The notes under the pieces: generated by a model
The model's input: only the letters and a program-made list of their open reading frames with translations
What the model was told of the DNA's origin: nothing
Databases searched by the model: none
Program-made: the position numbers and the translations under genes
NCBI RefSeq assembly: GCF_000002595.2
Contig: NC_057009.1
Span: forward strand, 4,071,185 to 4,135,184
Source: Chlamydomonas reinhardtii
Lineage: Eukaryota; Chlorophyta; Chlorophyceae; Chlamydomonadales; Chlamydomonadaceae
Direction of reading: 5' to 3'
DNA: 64,000 bases
In this document: positions 33,453 through 44,100 of the stretch, piece by piece
Numbering within the stretch: the stretch's first letter is position 1
Layout of the letters: each line of letters opens with the position of its first letter

Positions 33453-35933
33453 TCCTACGCGTAATGTTTTCCTTGTGCTCTTTAACACACACGCCGCCAT
33501 GCGCCCGGCTGTCGCGCCCTCCTGCAGCTGGTGCATTTCGGTCTGGAGAAGCCCAACCTGACCGAGATGGGGCCGCTGGTTGAGGAGCGCGAGTACGGCT
33601 GCTTCAAGAGCGGCAGGGACGTGGTGCTGGCGCCCTACTTCAGACCCAAGGCCAGCGTGGTGCGTGTGGGTGGGTGGTTGGGTGGGTGGGTCACCGTTGG
33701 TCGTTCGCAGCCACGCGACCCAGAAGAGGGACCCAAGTAGCCAGAACGTTCAATACCGAGGCGGGGCGGGTAGTGAGTTTGAGGCCTGTGGGGTGGGGCA
33801 GGGCGTTGTGCGACAGAGGTGGGGGAGCGCTGTGGCTTCTTGGCTAGCCTGCTCGCTGGAGCACCCTACGCCTGCTTCTCGCCTATCTTGGGGTGCGCCT
33901 GTCCGCCTGGTGTGTTTCCGCAGGTGCGCGCGGTGCACGAGAAGCTGCTGGCTCCGGGCGGCGCCGAGGAGCTGCTCAAGGACAAGAGCGTGCTGTTCTT
34001 CTTCAGCGGGGACGTCAGGTGAGAAGGACCGGAGGGCGAGGCAGTGGGCGGGGCAGTGGGGAAACCCGAAGTCCTCGTAGGTTCTCGCCCAACACCCAGC
34101 CCAGGCCCTTCCCGCAATGCCGACGGCTCCGCCTGCTCCCCTTCGCCCTCGCCATCTTCCACCCCCGCCCACCTCCGCCTCCCCCCCCCTCCGCCCCCAC
34201 ACTCCGCAGGCACCATGAGCCCGAGTACAGCGGCGGCGTGCGGCAGGCGCTGTCCGCGCTGCTGTCCAACACCACCACCACCACCACGGGGTCGGGTTCG
34301 GGGCCGGCGCCGCCCGACGACGTGGTGTTCAAGGCGGGCTCCCAGCCCATCACTGCGGAGGAGTACGAGCAGCTGCTGGGCAGGGCCAAGTTCTGCCTGG
34401 CGCCGGTGAGGAGCCGATGCTGGGAGGGGAGGGGAGGGGCTGAGCTGATGCTGGGAGGGGAGGCGAGGGGATGAGCTGATGGGGAGGGGAGGCGAGGGGT
34501 GGGATGAGGGAGGCGGGAGGCGGTGATAGGTGCAGGGGCGTGGTGGAGTCCAGGAGTGGAACGGTTAGGAACCGTTAGGGACCGGCTATTGGGGTTTTGT
34601 TGCGCATGTTGGGCTGGGACCGTGGAAGGGGACAGGCTAGGGGGAACAAGGGGAACAGGGTTGACCTGAGGAAGTGAGGGGAGCTGTCAGTGTCAGATGG
34701 ACCGCGCCTGCTGCCAGGCACGGGTGCGTGTGGGAAGCACCAGCACCACACCGTAAGAGCGCTGGGCGACAACGCAAGCGGATGCAGCATGCATGTGTAT
34801 GTGTGTGTGGGGGGGGGGGAGGGTGCCTGCCCTGGCCCAACAAGAGGCCTCAAAATGTCATGGAACGGGGTGCTGTTGGCGGCTTGTTGCGCGCCTTGGA
34901 CTGGGGTGTGTTGCTGGGCAGGCCCGGTGCGAATTGAGCCCAGCAGGGAGCCGGGTCGTGCTGTGGCCGGGCGAACTGAAGCCAGCTGGCAGTGTTAATA
35001 CTAATACTGACAGCCCCACATGCTGCCGCTCCTCCTGCCGCGCCGCCGCAGTACGGCCACGGCTGGGGCATTAGGCTCACGCACGCGCTGATGCACGCGT
35101 GTGTGCCCGTGATCATCCAGGACCGAGTGCGTCAGGTGAGCGCCGCGAGGGCGGAAGGGATGTGCGCCGTCGAACGCTCAGCATAACACGCACACTTGTT
35201 GTCAGGGCCAGGGGATTATCACGACGCCGCTACGGGCTAGCCAGGAACGGTGCTCATAGCTGCGTGCCTTGATGGTAGGTGCTTGGGCAGCTCCCTCCCA
35301 AACCCCCGTGCCTGCCCCGCCATCCCCTCGCCCCCTCCTCGCCCGCTCCTTGCCCCCGCCCCGCCAGCCCTGGGAAGACCTGCTGCACTACCCCGACTTC
35401 TCCATACGCGTGGCCAAGTCGCAGCTGCCGCGGCTTGTGGAGCTGCTGCGGGCGGTGCCGGCGGAGGACGTGGCGCGGCTGATGCGGGAGGGCGCACGGT
35501 GGGGCGGGCGGGGCAGGGCGGGGCGGAAGGCGAGGAAGAGAAGGAGGAGGAGATGGCAGGGGGAGGAGGAGAAGGAGGTGGAGGGCGGGGTGCGGACGAC
35601 GACTGATGGCCGTGTGTGTTGTCTCTGTGTGTACGGTATGTTTGGAGTGGAAAAGCTTGGTACGCCGCTGGCGCTGCCTGCCCAATCCCAGAGCCCCACC
35701 TCATATATCACTTCCCCTTTTGCTTCTGTTTCCTTATGGGATTGGTTCAGAGTTAGCCCCCTGTTCCTCCCCTCAAACGCCCACACAGCGTGTACCGGGC
35801 CTTTGTGTGGCAGCCGGAGCTGGGCGGCCTGGCGTACAATTACACCATTGCCAGCCTGCGGCGCCGGCTCAGCCATATACGCGGGGAGCTATACGAGGCG
35901 GGGACACGGCGGCGCCGTGGCAGGCAGCTTTGA
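29809..35933 (+). CDS. EGF-like plus exostosin (GT47) glycosyltransferase, secretory pathway
   Basis: Exostosin-like GT47 enzymes add sugars to glycans in the Golgi. Fourteen exons close in frame to about 691 residues: 29809-29952 (or 29958), 30221-30302, 30535-30669, 30975-31269, 31474-31712, 31988-32081, 32561-32697, 32961-33127, 33528-33659, 33924-34018, 34210-34405, 35052-35135, 35368-35498, 35789-35933. A signal peptide or anchor is at the start (RRLALLVLLFSVVLVLTQA). Three Cys-rich EGF-like modules follow (CDPGCQQCNRELGECECPYG; CPNRCRDRGICIA; CPNGCGGRGKCAAGFCACDP). The exostosin domain begins at LKVYMYDIP and carries NPWEANLFYVPTFAYF, VLFFFSGDVR, FCLAPYGHGWGIRL and the conserved end CVPVIIQDRVRQPWEDLLHY. 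NYT and NLT sequons fit a lumenal domain. The acceptor sugar is unknown. Chlamydomonas has many such EGF-exostosin proteins. Confidence 0.9.
32448..32535 (+). repeat. Intron repeats B and A, sense, before exostosin exon 7
   Basis: A motif B remnant (GTGTGGGCTGGTATGAAGGA) is followed by a motif A copy (32491-32532: TTTACCACTTCCTTAAGTAA then CCATGGGTGTAAAT) ending about 28 bases before the acceptor at 32560. Confidence 0.65.
33302..33495 (+). repeat. CA microsatellites with intron repeat family C
   Basis: Two CA runs (33304-33325 and 33413-33450) followed by CTACGCGTAATGTTTTCCTT then GTGCTCTTTAACACAC (33455-33491), about 35 bases before the exon 9 acceptor. The same block recurs before the last exon of the trehalose gene. 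Confidence 0.85.
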
Positions 35934-36031
35934 GCGGCAGGGAGCGCGCAGCGCTCTGTGGCGGTGTTAAGGGAGCAGGGCGCTTCCGTTAGTCATGTGC
36001 GTCCGTTGTCTTGGGTGTGGCGTGCGGCGGG

Positions 36032-36036
36032 TGTAA
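36032..36036 (+). terminator. TGTAA polyadenylation signal of the exostosin gene
   Basis: TGTAA 99 bases after the TGA at 35931-35933. Confidence 0.65.
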
Positions 36037-36890
36037 GGGGCCTGTACGCCAACAACCATGGAGGCGTAGCCTGTGGGCGAGAGGGTAGGCGTCGCAGTTA
36101 CGAAGCGGGAATCGGTTGGCAGAGCAGGTTAGAGACACAGATGGACAGCCGAGTTGCTTCGGCGTTGGAACTGTAGAAGAGGAGAGAGCGCATGTCAGTG
36201 CACGGTGCATCAATGGCATTTGCCCCGGGAGTTTCGAGGCGCATGCTGCATGCACCGACGGCCCCATGGCCCATGAGGTGCGTTGTGAGGATGCAAATTG
36301 GCGAAGACGGGACCGACGGACCGTTGCAAGCAGTCTAGCCAGCACAGCACATCTTAGTAGGCACAGGGGCCTGTCTAGCCTGCACACACCCCACAGCACG
36401 AGGCGAAATCCAAAACGCGCACTAAGGCACGGCACCTACGACGCGCACAGCTGGGCGCAACGTGCAGGGCCCTGACAGTGGGGCACAGGTTCGCATACAG
36501 GTCCCGCTTGAAGTTGCGCGCAGTCGTGCAACCTGTACGTGTGTTTCGTTGGCACCGCCGTGCACCGTGCGCCCACTGCTACCCTCTATTGTGCTCGAGG
36601 CACATATGCAGACAAGATATGTGTGAAGGGCAAGCGGCAGAAGGCAACCATGGAGCAATTTCCCGACCGCAACGTGGGTTTGCGTGGATCGGGAGGGGTC
36701 GGGTGACTGGCCTTGGCCCCGTGCGGATGGCAATCCCGTCGCACCAGGTCGCACTCAGGTCCCGTTGACCCGCATACATTTCGACGTCAGTTTTTGTTGT
36801 CACTGTCGTTTAGTAGATCAACGAAACCATGCCAGTGATGCGGTCGAGACTTTGTTAAACGAATTCAGCACTTGACACAACAGGACAACA
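36037..36890. other. Intergenic region and promoter of the trehalose gene
   Basis: No coding frame of its own. Contains the presumed promoter and 5' UTR of the trehalose-phosphate gene; no clear TATA box seen. Confidence 0.35.
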
Positions 36891-38084
36891 ATGCAGACCG
36901 CAAGAGGCTCTTATCATAACCTGGCTGCGCTGGTAGAAGGTGGATTGGGCCAGGAGGTGCAGCCCAGCCCGCTGTCAGGACTTGGCCGCCCACTCGCAAC
37001 CTCGCGACTGAGCCAGGAGAGCCATGAAGGGAAAACGACAAGGTAATTCGTCATGTGGAAAAGCATGTTATGTAACGAGCTCACTGCGCTTCATGTGGTG
37101 GTTTGCCGGCAGGCTTATTATCGTGTCCAACCACCTGCCGCTGCGAGTAAAGCGGGCCACCACGAGCTGGGAGTTCGAATGGGACGAGGATGCTCTCGTT
37201 GGGCAGGCAAAGGCAAGTGAACTGGCGGCCGAGCGGGAGTGACTGGCCGCTTCATGCCTGAAAGCTGCTCTCTTTGCCGCGGTGCAGGAGGGCATTCCGT
37301 CCGACCTCGAGGTTATGTATGTCGGATCTCTCCCAGTGGACGTCGCGTTGGAGGAGCAGGACGTAAGTATAATCGGGCTGGCGTAGGGCACGCTGACTGT
37401 GCACACGACGCAATTTCGGTTGCTGCGTGCCGCTCCGCAGGCGGTGGCCGCCCAGCTGAAACGGCTATACAACTGCTGTCCGGTTTTCATGGAAAAGGAG
37501 TTGAAGGAGAAGTTCTACAAAGGTAAGGATTTGGCGGGGGCCGGTTCCGGCAGGGTTGGTTTCGGTTTCGGCGGCACGCAGGGCTACGCTGCGCTGCCCT
37601 CGGGTCCTCGGCGCCCAGCGGCTCACACGCAAAGCCGAGGACTTTCAGCAAGGACACACGATCATGACACAGAGGCTGAGCAACACGCGCAGTTCGCGAC
37701 ATGATAGTGCTGGCGGCCGAAGCAGCCGGGCGGCACACCACCACCGGATGCAGGCAGGCGCCTGCAACGCGTCTGGCCTAGCACGCCCCGGCACAGGCTG
37801 GGAGGGGGCTATGAGAGGCAGCGGGCGGCACCAGCAGTGGAGCACAGCCCCCAGCCCAGCCCAGCGCAACAGCGCCGGCCGCCACCCGGCTGCGGGGCCG
37901 GGGACTGCGCCGTTGGCATCCGCAGTTCTGCCAGACGCAATTGGCTGCGGCAGTGGGAGGTCGTGCCGCAGAGGCCTGATCCCAAACACACGGGCGCAGC
38001 TGCAGCTGCGGCTGCAGCTGCATGATGTCATGCGCGCCGCAGCCTTAGCCTGACGGGCCAGGCGTAGACCGCACACGGCCCCCA

Positions 38085-38150
<66 letters not shown>

Positions 38151-40049
38151 GGGCAACATCGCCCAACGCGGAGCTCGGTAACCGGCGTAGGTATTGGTCC
38201 GTAACTGCGCACGCGTGTTCAGCGGCTTTGTTCCGTTTGTTTTTGTGTTTAACACACACACACACACACACACACGGCCCGCAGAATACACACACACGGT
38301 CTCCATCACTCGCATCATCCTGCACTGGCCCTCGCAGGCTGCTGCAAGCAGCAGATGTGGCCGCTGTTCCACTACGTGCTGCCCATGTCGCCGGAGAGCT
38401 CGGGCCGGTTCGACCAGGAGATGTGGCAGGCCTACGTCAAGGCGAACAAGGTGCGGCGGGGGGCAGAGGGGGGTACTTTGTTCCAAACCCAACTAATGGG
38501 GGGGGTCTTGCATGCCTGAGCCCAACGAAGTAGGGGGGAGGGGGGAGGCGGGAGGGGCGGCGCGGGGCGTGAGGCGGGCCGGAGCTGGGGCTGGGGCAGG
38601 AGAAAGAGGGGTCTGGGTAGCCGTCCGCACAAGGCGGGCTTGGGTAAGGGGGTTTGGGGAGGGGCTGCAGGAGGACGGGGCCCGCAGTGTCAGGGGGGAA
38701 CGTCCTGCAGCCCGTGCGGCCAGGTGGCGGGGAGCGCTCTTCATGCCGCACACGGGCGCGGAGGCGGAGGCGGAGGCGGCGGTTGAGCGGCGGAGGTGGA
38801 TGCGGAGGCGGATGCGGAGGCGGAGGCGGGCGACACAGTCTCATGCGGCTGGCGGGGGACATGGGCAGTGGGTAGCCGTCCATGGGGAGGGGGCGACTGG
38901 CAAGCGGTGTCGGCGGTGGCGGCGCTGACGATGTCTGGCGGTGAAATGCAGCCGGTGCGGGCGGGCGCCCGTGGCGCCTGCAAAGCACACGCACACACTC
39001 TTTCCCTTCCCCGGGTACTCTTTCAATAGTAGCAGCCCCCCCATATGTCGCTCTGTGACTTCTCGCGTCTTGGCGCATCACGCGTTTCGTTTCCGCCTCC
39101 CCCTGGCCGCCGTGGCCTTCTCGCAGGTGTTCTGCGAGAAGGTGGTTGAGGAGTCGGCCACCGACACCGACTACGTGTGGATCCATGACTACCACTTGCT
39201 TGTGCTGCCCTCGCTGCTGCGCAAGCGCTTCAACCGCATCCGCTGCGGCCTGTTCCTGCACTCGCCCTTCCCCTCCTCCGAGATATTCCGCACCTTCCCC
39301 AAGCGCGAGGAGCTGCTGCGCTCGCTGCTCAACGCCGACCTCATCGGTGGGTGTGGGCGCACAGAGGGGGGGGCTGGGGGCTTGGGGGAGGGATGGGCGG
39401 GTGGGGCTGGGGGCTGGGGCTGGGGGTGGGTGCGGAGGGATGGGGGCTGGGGCTGGGGGCTGGGGCTTGGGGCTGGGGCCTGGGGCGGAGGGATGGGGCG
39501 GGGGGGGCTGGGGCCTGGGGTGGAGGGGGGGGACTGGGGGCTGGGGCGGGGAAGCACCAGCAGCTGGGATGGAAAGGCAGAGCAGCAGCCGTGGCCGTGG
39601 CCGTGACCGGGCGTGCAGGAGACGTGTGTCGTGGGAAGCCATGTGCTTGGGAGGCGCTGAAGTCACAGGGGAGTACAAAGGGAGTATGTGTGCGCAACAG
39701 CCCTTGAACTGCCCCTCCTCCCTTCCGCTCACTACGCCTTCCCACTCTCCCCCATCCCCACGCCCACCCCTCAACACCCTTACCCTCCTTCTCCCCACAG
39801 GCTTCCACACGTTCGACTACGCGCGCCACTTCCTGTCCTGCTGCAGCCGCATGCTGGGCCTGGAGCACGAGACCTCGCGCGGCTCCATCACCATCGACTA
39901 CTACGGCCGCACCGTGGGCATCAAGATCATGCCCACAGGTGGGTGTGCGTGGGCGTGTGTGTGTGTTAAAGAGCACAAGGAAAACGTGTGTGTGTGTGTA
40001 CTGCGTGTGTGTGTTAAAAATGAAACGAAAGCCCGCCCAGACGACGCGT

Positions 40050-40080
<31 letters not shown>

Positions 40081-41066
40081 CGGGGGACTGTGGCTGTGGG
40101 GCTTGAGAGGGCGGGGTGGCTACTGGAGGGGACGTGGGAGCAGGGGATGGAGCGGGGTTTGGAATGGGGAAAGGCGGGGATGGTTGGCTCAGCGAAAAGG
40201 GAGGTCCTCGTCCACACGTCAAGACACCTTCCTCCTCCTCCCCCTCACCTGCCCTCAGGCGTGAACCCCAAGCGCTACCTGGACGGCTTCAGCTGGGACG
40301 AGTTCAAGTGGCGGCGCGGCGAGCTGGTGGCGCAGTACGGCGGGCTGACGGTGCTGGTGGGCTGCGACGACCTGGACGTGTTCAAGGTGGGGGTGTGTGG
40401 GGGTGGGTGGGGGAGGGGTGTGTGTGGGGGGAAGGGGGGGCAGGGGGAGGGGAGGGGCAAGGGCGCGGGGCGGAGGCACTGGCACCCGGGTGAGGTAGGA
40501 ACGAGAGGGGCGGAGGAGGGGGGGGGGGGTTCACGAGGATGTGCTGGGTTGTGGGGTGTCGGAGATGCAGGGGCGGATGGCGGGGGCAGCGCGGGTAAGG
40601 GGGATTGGGAGGATGGACCCCAAGAGGATGAACTCCAAAGCGGGACCAGTTGCTTCTCACGGGATGGGATGCGGAGGCCGAGCGGTGCAGTGGGCGCGGT
40701 GGGTGGTGGGTGGTGGCGACCCAGGGTTGGGTCAAGTGCCGGGTGGAGGGGCGGGTGTGGGAGTGGGGGCTGCATGCGGCTCGAAGCCATGCAGCCGGAA
40801 GCCCCTGGGACAGCCAGAAGGTCGGTCATCGGTAGGGGGGTTTGGAGCGTAGGGACGCGAGCTGAACACATACACACACACGTCCTGTGTGTTTGCTTCC
40901 CTTGTGCTCTTTGAAACCCACGTCACGGCACCTTACACCTCTGCACCTGGCAGGGTGTTGAGCTCAAGCTGCTGGCGCTGGAGCGGCTGCTGGACACACA
41001 CCCCGAGTGGCGGGGGCAGCTGGTGCTGGTGCAGGTGGGCGTAGGGGGGGGGTCGCATGTGTGCGT

Positions 41067-41100
<34 letters not shown>

Positions 41101-44100
41101 TTTGGGGCCTACCGTGGGGATGTGGTGGGCCCGGTGGGCGCGGCACGGGCGGGCGCATGAGAAACGGGGCCGGGGTCCTGGGCTCCTGGCGGGCTGCGCT
41201 GCCGTGACGCAGCAGCTCCCCACGGCCGCTGTCAAGTGACCCCTGCTCTCGCCCGCCCCCCACCTGCTCCCGCGCCTGCTGCGCCGCCCCTGTCCATGCA
41301 GATCACCAACCCGCCTCGCTCCACGGGTCGCGACATTGCGGAGCTGCACCGCTGCGTGCTGGGGCTGGTGGACAGCATCAACCGCAAGTACGGCAAGGGC
41401 TCCTACCAGCCGGTGCAGGTGAGGGCCGGGAATAGGGGGGCGGACTTGAGGGGGGAGGGGGACTGGAGGGCGGAGGGAGAGAGGGGAGCGTGCTTGGGGG
41501 ACTGCTGGGGGACGGCTGGACGTCAATGGGTGGGTGGCGGTCACGGGGTTGGGCCACCGAGCAAGCCTATTGCGGTATGCTACTGGAATACCTTCCAGCT
41601 CAATTTCATCGCACTCGCTCACCCCTTCTCGCCCCCCTATCAACACCATGTCGTCTTGACTTATCATGCATGGAAACCCCCCTCCCCTCTGGTCTACCGT
41701 CTACCATTTCCTTTCCTAGTCATAAATGTAACCCCTCCTCTCCCTCCTCCCCCACCTCCACCTCCCCTCCCCAGTACCTGGAGCGGCACGTGCCACTGCA
41801 CGAGCGCATGGCCTTCTACTCCATTGCCGACTGCGCCGTGGTCACCGCCACCCGCGACGGCATGAACCTGGTGCCGTACGAGTACGTGGTGTGCCGCCAG
41901 GGGCCGGACGGCTGGGACGGCGGCGCGGCGGCGGGCGGCGCGCCGGGCGGCGGCGGCAGCAAGCGGGAGAGCATGCTGGTGGTGTCGGGTGAGTGGGGGT
42001 CGAGTGGTGGGTTTGCAAAGACGGTTGGGAAATCGGTATAGGATGCACTGAAGGCTGCAGGCGAAGTCGTTACCAAATGAGCGGCCATCCGGGCGATGGC
42101 GGAAAGGGGGGTAGGGGTGAGGAAGGGTGAGGTCGTGGCGTGCGGGGTGTGGGCGTGGATATGGGGATGCTGGGGTTGCGCAGAGAAGGGGCTGACCTGT
42201 TGGTGCCACGGGTGTGGCGTCGGCGGGTGGGCGGGTGGGCACTCGGCGGCCAGTGCCACCGCGCAGCACAGCGCAGCCCTGCAGTGGTGATGGGGGCAGG
42301 CTCACCGGCTGTGTGGGCACATGGAGGGAAGGGACGGCTGCGCGGGGCGCTGGAGGTGGAGCACGGTGCGGCGGCGCCCCGGGTGTGGGGCACTGCAGCC
42401 GGCGGCGCGATCCACCCCCACAAGCCTGCGGTCCACTCACCACTCCCTCACCAACCCCTCACCCAAAGCTTCTCCTCACCGCCCTCCCCTCGCCCCCCCT
42501 CACCACCACCACCACCACACGCAGAGTTCGTGGGCTGCTCGCCCTCGCTGTCGGGCGCCATCCGCGTCAACCCCTGGTCGGTGGAGTCCACGGCGGACGG
42601 CATCTACGCCGCCATCAAGCTGCCCCGCGAGCACCGCGCGCTGCGGCACGACAAGCACTGGCGCTACGTGAGCCAGCACACAGTGGCCTACTGGGCCACC
42701 AGCTTCGTGGCGGACCTGCAGGTGAAGCGGTGGGGTGGGGTGGGGTGGGGTGAGGGGGTGGGGTGGGTGGGGTGAGGGAGGAGGGAGGAGAGGGGAAGGG
42801 AGGGAGGGAGGGAGGTGAGGGGAAGGGGCGGAGGGAGAGAGGGAGGGAGGGTGGGGTGTAGATACCAGACCAAACTAAACCAAACCCAATGCAATAGAGC
42901 GAAGAGGAGGAGGGGAGGTTGCAAGGTTGGAACAGTGGGAACAGAGTATCAGCAGGTGAGGGGTGGGGTGGGGCGGGGTTGCAGTGCATGTGGAGGACGG
43001 AGTGGAAAGATCACAGATACAGTAGGGGGGAGCGAGCGGGGAGGGTTGTGTACCCAAGCCCAACAGGGGGCGGGAGGGCAAGAGGGCACGTGGCCACACG
43101 GATGGTCTCCTTCCACCCATTTGTGTCAACTGTGGCGCATCGCGCCAGTGTATCGCCTCACCGCGCCAATGTATCGCCATCACCCTCCCCACCTCGTCAT
43201 GCCTGCCACCCGCCATGTCAACGCCACCTCGACATCTGCCGCCTGCTTACGAGTCATGCCTGCAACCCCCTCCCCCCCCCCCACACACACAGCGTGTGAC
43301 CAAGAACCACGTGGCCATGAAGTGCTACGGGCTGGGTCTGGGTCTGGACACCTTCCGTATGGTGGCGCTGGACGCCAACTTCAGGAGGCTGGAGGAGCGC
43401 GCAGTGGCGGCCAGCTACGCAAGGTGAGGGGTGGATGGTGGGTAGTGGGGGGTGGGTGGGTGGGATGGGGTGGAGGTTGGGGTTAGGCAGGGCGAGTGGG
43501 GGTGGTTGGGTTACGAACGCAAACTGCGCTGTGCGCACTGCAAGTTGGTTGGGTGGGTTACAGGCATATGACCAGTAAGGCGATTGATTCAACTTCCCAG
43601 CCCCACATCTTCCTCTCCTCACCTTTCCCTCCCTCCCTCCCTCGCTCCCTCCCCCCAGCTCCCACTTCCGCGCCTTCTTCCTGGACTATGACGGCACCCT
43701 CACCGGCGCCTCGCCGCTGTCCGCCTCCGCCGCCGCCTCCGCCGCCTCCTCCTCCTCCGGCCTCACCGCCGGCGGCCACCACGGCCCCGGCGGCCTGGCC
43801 CCAGCCGAGCCGCTGCTGGCGGTGCTGCGGGCGCTGGTGGCGGACCCGCGCAACCGGGTGTTCCTGTTCAGCTCCAGCCCCAAGGCCGACCTCACGCAGT
43901 GGTTTGCGTCCATTGTGAGCGTGGGGGAGGGGAGGGGAGGGGAGGGGAGGGGAGGGGAGGGGAGGGGAGGGGAGGGGAGGGGAGGGGAGACTGGGGCGGG
44001 AGGTCGGATGTAGGGGGTCATGGAAATGTGGGACAGGCGCGGCCCGCTGGACGGGCTGAAGGGGTCCTGGGGGCTTGGGGGCTTGGACGGCCGACACGCG

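Noticed and set aside
38437-39810. 457-codon minus-strand frame opposite the trehalose gene
   Set aside because: Proline-rich reverse reading of G-rich intron repeats; the real exons are on the plus strand.
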